This document shows positions 6,834 to 13,933 of a stretch of DNA of 25,081 bases, piece after piece. Position numbers and translations under genes: made by a program. Under the pieces are notes generated by a model. That model saw only the letters and a program-made list of their open reading frames with translations, made no database searches and was not told the origin of the DNA. The DNA lies in the NCBI GenBank assembly GCA_018702715.1, contig JABIYQ010000381.1, positions 1-25,081 on the forward strand, given 5' to 3'. Numbering within the stretch: position 1 is the first letter of the stretch; every line of letters starts with the position of its first letter. Source of the stretch: Desulfobacula sp. GTDB taxonomy: Bacteria > Desulfobacterota > Desulfobacteria > Desulfobacterales > Desulfobacteraceae.

Positions 6834-7521
6834 AAAAGCAATATATCGCCTTGCAGGGGACAATGGCCTTCTTGTTGAATTTGGTGAGGGCATTGATCCA
6901 AAGGTAAATACAAAAGTCCGGGCCATGGCCAAAACCCTGGAAAAAAACAGACCCAGAGGTGTCAAAGAAATGATTCCAACCTACAGGTCTCTTTTGTTTA
7001 TCTATGATCCCGGGGTTACAAATCCGGACATGCTTTGTAAATTGATCAAAAGAGTTGAAAATACCCTTGAGAAGATAGAAATCGAGCCATGGAAGGTTGT
7101 GGAAATCCCGGTTTGTTATGGAAGTAAATTTGGCCCTGACATGGAAAATGTTCAAAAGGCTCATGGGCTGACAACGGAACAAGTCATCCTTCTTCATTCA
7201 ACACCTGAATATTTGATTTATATGGTAGGGTTTACTCCCGGGTTTGCTTTTTTAGGCGGACTTGATGAAAAATTATTTACCCCAAGACTTGCAACACCAC
7301 GCATGCACGTGCCTGAAGGTTCAGTGGGAATAGCAAACAACCAGACAGGAATGTACCCCATTGCAAGTCCGGGCGGCTGGCAGCTCATTGGAAAAACGCC
7401 TTTGAAACTCTTTGCACCTGATCGAGCCAACCCTTTTCTTTATAAGGCAGGAGATAAAATAAAGTTTAAGCCGATATCCCAAATAGAATATGACCTGCTA
7501 GCACAAAAGGAGAAGAGCTGA
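6814..7521 (+). CDS. pxpB: 5-oxoprolinase subunit B (KipI/allophanate hydrolase subunit 1 family)
   Basis: This 235-aa KipI/AHS1 protein has the diagnostic core YMVGFTPGFAFLGGLD followed by PRLATPR, VPEGSVGIA and YPIASPGGWQLIGKTP, the cyclophilin-like domain shared with the carboxyltransferase part of urea carboxylase. In oxoprolinase it forms the PxpBC complex that handles ATP-dependent ring opening. In Bacillus the homologue KipI also inhibits a sporulation kinase, a role not expected here. It starts inside the end of pxpA, and its stop shares a base with the start of pxpC (TGATG). The local AccC and BCCP raise the possibility that this PxpB/PxpC pair also takes carboxyl groups from carboxybiotin. 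Confidence 0.94.
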   Translation: MESTIFEKAIYRLAGDNGLLVEFGEGIDPKVNTKVRAMAKTLEKNRPRGVKEMIPTYRSLLFIYDPGVTNPDMLCKLIKRVENTLEKIEIEPWKVVEIPVCYGSKFGPDMENVQKAHGLTTEQVILLHSTPEYLIYMVGFTPGFAFLGGLDEKLFTPRLATPRMHVPEGSVGIANNQTGMYPIASPGGWQLIGKTPLKLFAPDRANPFLYKAGDKIKFKPISQIEYDLLAQKEKS

Positions 7522-8468
7522 TGAGTGCATTGAAAGTTTTGGCTCCAGGGGGATTTACCACTGTTCAGGATAAAGGAAGGTTCGGTTATCAACAGATGGG
7601 GATTCCTGTTTGCGGTGTACTTGATTCTTTTGCATTTAGTGTGGCAAATGTCCTTGTGGGAAATAATGAAAATCAGGCTGTTCTTGAAATTACTGTAATG
7701 GGACCGTCCCTGGAAATAACAAAAGAAATGGACATTGCCCTTACAGGTGCCAAAATGGGGATGAGTCTGAATGATAAACCCATTGAACAATGGAAATCCA
7801 TACGGGTAAATCCCGGCGATATTTTGACGATTTCACAGATTCAATCAGGATGTAGATCCTATCTTTCTTTTAGTGGAGGGTTGAAAGTTCCCAAGATCAT
7901 GGGCAGTTATTCAACCTATGTGGGTGGAAAAATTGGCGGGTTTATGGGAAGGTCTTTGCAAAAAGGGGATATTCTTCAAACCAATAATGCAAAAACCTTG
8001 AATAAACCACGTTCCTTTCCCCTTGAATCGATACCCCAATATCCTTCCAATCCAATTGTCCGTGCTATCTTGGGTCCCCAGGATGACCACTTTGATCAAG
8101 GTATCAGCGCTTTGTTTGAAACTGATTATATGGTTACAGCAAAGGCTGACCGCATGGGATACCGTTTGCAGGGGGCCCCTGTACCCATAAAGAACAGCAT
8201 GTCTAAAAGCATTGTTTCAGAACCGTCAATGCCCGGCAGTATTCAGATACCGCCCGATGAACAACCCATAATTTTATTGGTCGAGCAGACGGTTGGCGGA
8301 TATGCTAAAATTGCAACTATTATTTCCACGGACCTGTCAAAGGTAGCACAGACAACCCCTGGGGATACAATAAGATTTGAAAAAACTGATTTGAAAACTG
8401 CGCACAACCTATATATGGAAGAAAGGAAAAAAATTTTACAGATTAAAGAATTCTTTTTAAATAGATAA
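7521..8468 (+). CDS. pxpC: 5-oxoprolinase subunit C (KipA/AHS2, biotin-dependent carboxyltransferase family)
   Basis: This 315-aa protein begins with the family signature VQDKGRFGYQQMGIP and GVLDSFAF, then NENQAVLEIT, typical of KipA/AHS2 (allophanate hydrolase subunit 2, often labelled biotin-dependent carboxyltransferase). Later come RAILGPQDDHF and SMPGSIQIPPDEQPIIL. It pairs with PxpB. The ATG overlaps the pxpB stop and is preceded by AGGAGAAG. It is the last gene of the plus-strand operon, and the convergent transglycosylase gene ends 72 bp further on with no clear terminator between. Length is at the short end of the usual 310-340 range. Confidence 0.93.
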   Translation: MSALKVLAPGGFTTVQDKGRFGYQQMGIPVCGVLDSFAFSVANVLVGNNENQAVLEITVMGPSLEITKEMDIALTGAKMGMSLNDKPIEQWKSIRVNPGDILTISQIQSGCRSYLSFSGGLKVPKIMGSYSTYVGGKIGGFMGRSLQKGDILQTNNAKTLNKPRSFPLESIPQYPSNPIVRAILGPQDDHFDQGISALFETDYMVTAKADRMGYRLQGAPVPIKNSMSKSIVSEPSMPGSIQIPPDEQPIILLVEQTVGGYAKIATIISTDLSKVAQTTPGDTIRFEKTDLKTAHNLYMEERKKILQIKEFFLNR

Positions 8469-8540
8469 AGGCATTCAGAAACGCCGTCTAATTTAGCCCT
8501 GCACAATCGAAAAACAAGACTATGCAACGTTAGGGTTTAC

Positions 8541-9764
8541 TCACTCCATAGTGCTGAGGCCGGGTACAAGCTTTTTAAACTTATCAGAGTACAATTTAAC
8601 ACCCCGGACATACATGTCACTGTGGTTATATCGATAAAAAGCATATTCTCTACCCCGTTCCTTGTATTTATGACGTTTCAGATATGTGGCAACGGAAAAA
8701 ATTGAATCTGGAACCGTATTTAAATCAATGAGGCCATCTTTGTCTCCATCAACTGCATAAGCCATGGAAGCGGGCATAAATTGTGGTATCCCTATAGCGC
8801 CTGCCCAGGATCCTTTTACGATCTTTGGGTCAAAACCTGTGTTTCTTGCCCAAATTAATAATTGAGACAGGTTATTAAGCGCTCGTTTTTTTATTTTTTG
8901 AAGTCTTTTAACAGCAACGGGTCTATCCATGGCTCCTTGTTTTTGATAATGGCCTTTTTTAAAGAGTTCAAACTCAACTTCATCAATATGAAAATATTGA
9001 TTGATAAATATTTTGAATATCTCATATTTGCCTCTGTACTTTCCAAGCCTGGACTCCCAGTTTAAAATGGAGAGAATATCGCTGGCTTGAACGCCGGTAT
9101 TTTTTTGTGCGTTTAAAAAATGGTCTTTATGCTTTTCAAAAAATAGTTTTCCATTATTCAGGGTCTTTTGATTTACCAATATAGAAACCCAGTCCTTATG
9201 CTGCTTGTTCTGCTTTTTTATTGAAACAGGAGATGCCAGAAAAATAAGTTTATCCAGATATTCCCTCTGAAGGAGGAGATTGGATTGATCTAATAACAAA
9301 TCATCAAATTCTTTTTTTGAATAATATTTTTTAACTTTATTAAATAAATTAAAGTATTTAGCCGGGTATTCTTTTTCCAGGTTTATCAAGGTTTTTTTGT
9401 AGATTAAATCCGATAGGCTAAAATGGGTTGCTTTTTTATTCAAAGTTGAAACAGAAGCTGAAAGCCACCCCTCATAATTGGGTGTTTTAACAAGATACCA
9501 TAGGTGTCCTTCCTTGTTAAGTGTATCCATTACAAATGCTTTTTCGTTTTTTGACAAGACAACTATGACATTTTTTTTAGATGTATCTGGTGTACTTCTT
9601 AAATTACATTTTTCTACTATTACAATGACTTCCAACCCCTCCAGGTAGGACTTAGCAGAAACTGGAGCGGAAAAAAGATACAGAACAGAAATAACCAATA
9701 GAATTGTTATGAAAACCTTCATCTTAAAGTGACGATGCTCCTCTACATAGGCAAGACCGTTCAC
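8541..9764 (-). CDS. Lytic murein transglycosylase, MltB-like (GH103) with N-terminal SH3 domain
   Basis: Numbering from GTG at 9764 (407 aa), the protein has a signal-type segment at about 15-37 (ending PVSA), an SH3-like cell-wall domain at about 45-105 (NLRSTPD, W-rich EGWL), and a helical linker. A C-terminal transglycosylase domain follows, with NWESRLG (E237 the catalytic acid), WAGAIGIPQFMPAS (320-333) and DGDKDGLIDL. It would cleave peptidoglycan glycan strands to anhydro products in the periplasm. GTG 9764 overlaps the stop of the kinase gene (TAGTGA) and has GGAG seven bases upstream. ATG at 9722 would give a cleaner signal peptide but a poorer ribosome site. The exact start is therefore uncertain. 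Coupling to a sensor kinase is unusual. Confidence 0.88.
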   Translation of the reverse strand: MNGLAYVEEHRHFKMKVFITILLVISVLYLFSAPVSAKSYLEGLEVIVIVEKCNLRSTPDTSKKNVIVVLSKNEKAFVMDTLNKEGHLWYLVKTPNYEGWLSASVSTLNKKATHFSLSDLIYKKTLINLEKEYPAKYFNLFNKVKKYYSKKEFDDLLLDQSNLLLQREYLDKLIFLASPVSIKKQNKQHKDWVSILVNQKTLNNGKLFFEKHKDHFLNAQKNTGVQASDILSILNWESRLGKYRGKYEIFKIFINQYFHIDEVEFELFKKGHYQKQGAMDRPVAVKRLQKIKKRALNNLSQLLIWARNTGFDPKIVKGSWAGAIGIPQFMPASMAYAVDGDKDGLIDLNTVPDSIFSVATYLKRHKYKERGREYAFYRYNHSDMYVRGVKLYSDKFKKLVPGLSTME

Positions 9765-12112
9765 TATCCATCTCCAATTGCTTTTCTGACGATTATTGCC
9801 AGTTCTTTTGAGGAGAAAGGTTTTTTAAGGAAGTGAGTGCCCTCGTCCAAAACGCCGTGATGCTCGATAGCATCGGCTGTATATCCTGACATGAACATGC
9901 ATTTTATCTCTGAATAAAAGGGTTTCAATTGTTTTGACAATTCAAGTCCGTTCATTTCAGGCATGATAACGTCCGTGACTAGCAAATGAACATTGCCTTT
10001 ATGTTCACGAGCAATCTTTATCGCCTTTTTTGGTGTGTTGGCAACCAGGACTTCGTAACCCAGCCCTTTAAGAATTTTTTCAGTTAGTTTCAGGATTGGT
10101 AAGTCATCCTCCACCAGAAGGATTGTCTCACCACGGGCCTGGGGGATTTTTTTTGATATTTCTTCCTGAACTTCGACGGCTTTGCTCTTATGCCGCGGCA
10201 GGTAAATATTTACGGTAGTTCCCTTGCCAAATTCACTTTCGACATTTATGAATCCTTTGTTTTGCTGGACGATTCCGTATACTGTTGCCAAACCAAGTCC
10301 TGTACCTTTATCTATCGCTTTTGTGGTGAAAAACGGTTCGAAAATGTTGTTCAGAATTTCTTTGTCCATGCCGCAGCCATTGTCGCGTATGGCAAGGAGA
10401 ACAAACTTGCCTGGAACAAAACCCGTGTGATCAGCGCAAAAGCTAGTGTCCAGGATCCTGGTACCTGTTTGGATGGTGATCTTGCCTACTCCCTCAATGG
10501 CGTCCCGGGCATTTAAGCACAGGTTGGCCAGAATTTGATCAATCTGGGAAGGGTCCATTTTTACAGGCCAAAGGTTTTTTCCCGGTAACCAGGCAAGATC
10601 AATGTCTTCACCAATGAGGCGTCTGAGCATTTTCAGCATGGTTTCCACATTTTCGTTCAGATCAAGAGAAAGAGGAGCAATGGTCTGTTTGCGGGCAAAG
10701 GCCAGAAGTTGGCGGGTAATGTCTGTTGCGCGTCTGCCTGCCTTGAGAACCTGATTCAGATCGGCTTGCAGTCTTCCTGTCGGGTCCTCCACCTCTGTCA
10801 TGGCAAGCTCAGTGTAACCCATAATAACGCTAAGGGCATTGTTATAATCATGGGCCACCCCGCCAGCCAGGCGCCCCACTGATTCCATCTTCTGGGCCTG
10901 CAAAAGTTGGGCTTTAATTTTTTTTTGTTCCGTGATATCCGTTATGACGCCTTGAAATCCTATTGTCCGGCCCTTTGAATCAACTTTAATAGATAAAGTT
11001 GTCTCAACATAACAAATAGAACCATTCTTTTTAACAAGTTCCCAATCAAATGCTTTATAAGATTTTTTTGTTTTATAAACAGAATTAAAGGCAGTATAGA
11101 CAATTTTGGCATTTTTCGCATCCAAATACTGCCTGTTATTCATGCCCATTAATTCATCTTTGGAATATCCCAGAATCTTACACAATGAACTATTAAAAAA
11201 GGTAAGATTTCCGGCAATATCGACTTCATAGTAAGCCTCTTCAATACTTTCAAGAATGGTTCTGTATTTTTCTTCGCTTTTTTTCAGTGCTTTTTCCGTG
11301 TGTATGCGTTTTGTGATATCATTTACAAGTGATGCCATGCCAATGGCTTTTCCATCAGCATCTTTCAAGGCTGTATTGTACCATTCGCATGTGATTCGCC
11401 GTCCGTCTTTGGTCAGGTTCTCGTTTATGCTGTGTCCGCCACCTTTTTCAGATAACAGATCCTGTAAAAGATCATCACCAAATTCCCGCAGATCTTTGGG
11501 AAGAATAAGCTGGAGAATATGTTTTCCCATGGCCTCTTTTTTGGTATAACCAAATATTGTTTGTGCAGCAGGGTTCCATTCCGTTGTATTGAAATTCAAG
11601 TCCCAGGAAATTGCGCCTATGGGTGTATTTAAAAGGTGGGTCGAAAGTAGCTGCTCACTCTTTTTCAGCGCCTCCTCAATCTCTCTGCGTTCGTTGATAA
11701 CCTCATTGTATATGACGATACCCCCGATTGAGCCATCATATTCATACCAGGGTCGACACTCCCAGCGTGTCCAGTTTACAAAGCCGTCCTCTCTTAAATA
11801 AGGATCTTCTTCTGCGGTTATCACCTCACCGGCCAATGCTCTTTGATGCACCTCTTTCCATTTTTCAGGAATATCCGGAAAGATATCATAATGGTGTTTA
11901 CCCGCTACATTTTGCTTGGTAATTTTGTAATCTTTAAGATATCGCTTGCTTACATATATATATCTTAAATCTTTGTCATATACGGCAATGGCACTCCGGG
12001 CATTAGAAAGAATATAATCCGTCAAATCAAAGGAATGAGCAAGTTGTTCTTTGCAGCGTTTAAGCTGAGATTTGATCTGTTCTAATTCGTTGTCAAAAGG
12101 TTTTTTGACCAT
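9764..12112 (-). CDS. Cytoplasmic multi-PAS hybrid sensor histidine kinase with C-terminal receiver domain
   Basis: This 782-aa protein has three PAS domains (about 30-140, 150-270 and 280-395), a phosphoacceptor helix with H421 (GGVAHDYNNALSVI), and an ATPase domain. The ATPase domain carries the N box (N534 in NLCLNARDAI), G1 DNGCGM, the FEPFFTTK loop and GTGLGLATVYGIV. A receiver domain (about 663-780) has the acidic pair EDD, phosphoacceptor D714 and K764. No membrane segment is seen, so it should sense an intracellular or diffusible cue through PAS. The family is the large NtrB-like group common in deltaproteobacteria. ATG at 12112 follows AGAGGA. The transglycosylase gene starts within its stop codon. 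No output regulator is encoded nearby, so its target is unknown. Confidence 0.93.
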   Translation of the reverse strand: MVKKPFDNELEQIKSQLKRCKEQLAHSFDLTDYILSNARSAIAVYDKDLRYIYVSKRYLKDYKITKQNVAGKHHYDIFPDIPEKWKEVHQRALAGEVITAEEDPYLREDGFVNWTRWECRPWYEYDGSIGGIVIYNEVINERREIEEALKKSEQLLSTHLLNTPIGAISWDLNFNTTEWNPAAQTIFGYTKKEAMGKHILQLILPKDLREFGDDLLQDLLSEKGGGHSINENLTKDGRRITCEWYNTALKDADGKAIGMASLVNDITKRIHTEKALKKSEEKYRTILESIEEAYYEVDIAGNLTFFNSSLCKILGYSKDELMGMNNRQYLDAKNAKIVYTAFNSVYKTKKSYKAFDWELVKKNGSICYVETTLSIKVDSKGRTIGFQGVITDITEQKKIKAQLLQAQKMESVGRLAGGVAHDYNNALSVIMGYTELAMTEVEDPTGRLQADLNQVLKAGRRATDITRQLLAFARKQTIAPLSLDLNENVETMLKMLRRLIGEDIDLAWLPGKNLWPVKMDPSQIDQILANLCLNARDAIEGVGKITIQTGTRILDTSFCADHTGFVPGKFVLLAIRDNGCGMDKEILNNIFEPFFTTKAIDKGTGLGLATVYGIVQQNKGFINVESEFGKGTTVNIYLPRHKSKAVEVQEEISKKIPQARGETILLVEDDLPILKLTEKILKGLGYEVLVANTPKKAIKIAREHKGNVHLLVTDVIMPEMNGLELSKQLKPFYSEIKCMFMSGYTADAIEHHGVLDEGTHFLKKPFSSKELAIIVRKAIGDG

Positions 12113-12441
12113 GAAAATTTCCTCTTATAAACAATGGTACATCCTGCCAAAGCAGAATGCTTGCCATAGACCTAACACCATTAAATTATCTGAATGCATG
12201 TAATATTATGATCAATCCATATGGAATTATAATAATATAGATAGTGCGGCAAAGTAAATATAATTTCAAAAAACAATTCTATCGCTTGTTTTTAATTTTA
12301 GCTTCCAATGAACCTAACCTTTTTTCCATTGAGTGATTGCTTTTTTAAATCAAGACCTTATTTTTAAAGAAACAGCAAGTTTTTTAAATGCAAAAAATTA
12401 ATGCTGTCAGATCTTTAATAATTTTAAAAAAGGAGATCGCC
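12113..12441. other. Divergent intergenic region between the kinase gene and the small membrane protein
   Basis: This 329-bp AT-rich gap holds the kinase ribosome site, several AT-rich stretches that could serve as promoters in both directions, and the left 16-bp inverted repeat (12244-12259). I could not assign a convincing -35/-10 pair, and no gene is evident. Confidence 0.5.
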
Positions 12442-12651
12442 ATGAAAACAATAGAATGTGTCCCTCAGAAAATATCCAAATTAATGCTGGGTTCATTGAT
12501 GCTGGCAGCAGCTATAGGCCTTATTATTATAGGGATAACCCTGCTTCCTGTTTTTGGAATTGTGCTGGCCATACCTGTCATTGGAATGGCAATTTATGTT
12601 TTTCGACTTCATTTGAATGACCAGTGTGAGATTGATTTTCCAGAAAAATAG
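12442..12651 (+). CDS. Small hypothetical membrane protein (69 aa)
   Basis: The frame extends upstream to 12388, but ATG at 12442 has a strong ribosome site (AAGGAG, about 6 bases away), so the product is 69 aa. It has a short polar N-terminus with one Cys (IECVPQK), then a hydrophobic hairpin of two membrane segments (about 13-30 and 33-52, turn at LLPVFG), and a polar tail with another Cys (NDQCEIDF). The layout recalls DUF2892/YgaP-type small inner-membrane proteins, but the match is weak and I do not assign the family. It is monocistronic, followed by a strong terminator 70 bp downstream. Confidence 0.7.
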   Translation: MKTIECVPQKISKLMLGSLMLAAAIGLIIIGITLLPVFGIVLAIPVIGMAIYVFRLHLNDQCEIDFPEK

Positions 12652-13042
12652 ATTTTTATTGCGAAGTTTGGGTCAAATACTCCGTCGCTTGCGACGTTAT
12701 AATTGATCGTATCCTTTACCAATACCCCGCTGCTTGCGGCGGGGTATTTTATTGATTTGAACTACCAAAAATGAAAAAGTATCATTTTTTAAAATAAGGG
12801 TTTTAAAAATTTTGTTAAACCCCGAACTATAATGTCACTACCAGGTAAAAAATCCGGCAGGTGATATTAAAATCAAAGGTCAGAATTTTATGGCATTTAG
12901 TGTGGATTTGTGGTTTACTGGGATTGGCTTGTAGAAGCCTTCTGATTAAGGTTGCTTTTATGTCGTTAGCTTTTAATCATGGAGCATTAAGGGCTTTTAT
13001 TACTAATTTGGTTTTTTTTTGAAAAAAGATATCCTGATAATT
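12652..13042. other. Intergenic region with two hairpins, then unassigned AT-rich sequence
   Basis: The first part holds a CGTCGC/GCGACG hairpin (12683-12696) and the terminator at 12722-12752. From about 12755 to 13042 I see no gene. Only a 15-codon frame at 12890 is present, with no ribosome site. A T-run (13011-13020) precedes the next gene. Confidence 0.5.
12722..12752 (+). terminator. Strong Rho-independent terminator
   Basis: ATACCCCGC (12722-12730) pairs perfectly with GCGGGGTAT (12739-12747) around an 8-base loop, followed by TTTATT. It ends the transcript of the small membrane protein. The same CGCTTGCG-type loop appears in the hairpin 40 bp upstream. Confidence 0.85.
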
Positions 13043-13582
13043 ATGAAATTTAGAATCTATTCTATCCTTATTTTATTTTTAGTAGGTTTCAGCAGTGTAT
13101 TTTTTGCCAACCAATTCAAGAAAGAGCTTGGTCTTAATATCATTAATGCCAAAACAATTTCATCTTTAACCCGGGATATCCAAGATTTGAAAAGAAGTAT
13201 ATCTTTGTATGAAAGCAAAGAACTATATTTGAGATCAATCATCAAATCTAAAGAAAAACAATTGGATATCATCACAAAAGCAAATGTTACCTTAACCGGA
13301 TATCATCCCTGGTCAAATGGAATCAACTCAGATGGTTATCCTGAAAAAACAGCTACCATGACCAAGCCGATTGTCGGCAGGACGTGCGCGATCAGTTCTG
13401 AGCTTGTAAATAGAGGGTGGCTAGGGAAAAAAATATATATTGAAGGTATAGGTGTATTTATTGCCGAAGATCGAATGAACGTCGATTTGAATGGTTTAAG
13501 AATCGATTTGGTCATGGGATCTTTGGAAGAGGCTTTAAATTTTGGTAAAAAGAAAAATATTCTAGCCATTAATCTTGATTAA
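13043..13582 (+). CDS. Membrane-anchored 3D-domain protein
   Basis: The open frame begins at a TTG (13019), but ATG 13043 is a more likely start (179 aa). Neither has a clear ribosome site. Residues about 4-22 form an N-terminal membrane anchor, 36-80 are helical and charged (probable coiled coil), and 83-175 form a 3D domain. The domain has GYHPW, SDGYPEKTATMTKP, GRTCAIS, GWLGKKIYIEGIGVFIAEDRMN and RIDLVMG, with the three diagnostic aspartates likely D97, D143 and D155. The fold is a double-psi beta barrel related to MltA and Rpf/YabE peptidoglycan enzymes, so the protein probably acts on or binds cell wall in the periplasm. It lies between an IS-like inverted-repeat end and the terminator of the previous gene. 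Confidence 0.85.
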   Translation: MKFRIYSILILFLVGFSSVFFANQFKKELGLNIINAKTISSLTRDIQDLKRSISLYESKELYLRSIIKSKEKQLDIITKANVTLTGYHPWSNGINSDGYPEKTATMTKPIVGRTCAISSELVNRGWLGKKIYIEGIGVFIAEDRMNVDLNGLRIDLVMGSLEEALNFGKKKNILAINLD

Positions 13583-13933
13583 AATGTTTTTTTATGAATT
13601 CAATCATTTTAAAAAAATATAATTTGCACCATTTAATTTGCCGCACAACTATTTCATAGAACTATTATCAAAGCCGTTCCGGCTGGAAATTCATTAGTAT
13701 TTTGAATTTGACACATCATAGAAAAATCATTACAGGACCTGCGTTTTAAAAAATTTATTCAAGCACATGATATTTTAGCCATATTTTTCTTGACAATAGT
13801 TAAGTTTTTATCTTAAGAGCATTTTTTAATATCGGCTCTATACTAGATCTTTCCCTAAAAATATGGACTCGGAATTAAACCATTTTTTTTAGAGAAAGGT
13901 TCAATTGTTCATTTAAAGAGAATGAGGCAAAAA
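13583..13933. other. Intergenic region upstream of the MttB-family gene
   Basis: This 351-bp AT-rich gap contains the right inverted repeat (13631-13646) and promoter-like hexamers: TTGACA at 13790-13795 and TATACT near 13841, not at ideal spacing to each other. No cobalamin riboswitch core was recognised, although one would be plausible for a corrinoid methyltransferase operon. Confidence 0.5.

Larger units (their letters stand above)
12244..13646. repeat. IS-sized segment bounded by 16-bp inverted repeats, no transposase
   Basis: GTGCGGCAAAGTAAAT at 12244-12259 matches the reverse complement of ATTTAATTTGCCGCAC at 13631-13646 with one mismatch (15 of 16). The 1.4-kb interior has the size of an insertion sequence but encodes only a small membrane protein and a 3D-domain protein, with a terminator between. 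No target duplication is visible at the outer edges. The pair could be ends of a passenger-carrying element, two solo remnants, or binding sites. Confidence 0.4.

Noticed and set aside
8469..8540. Bidirectional terminator between pxpC and the transglycosylase gene
   Set aside because: No stable stem followed by a T-run could be found in either direction.
13583..13933. Cobalamin riboswitch upstream of the methyltransferase operon
   Set aside because: The expected B12-box type core and helices were not recognised by eye.
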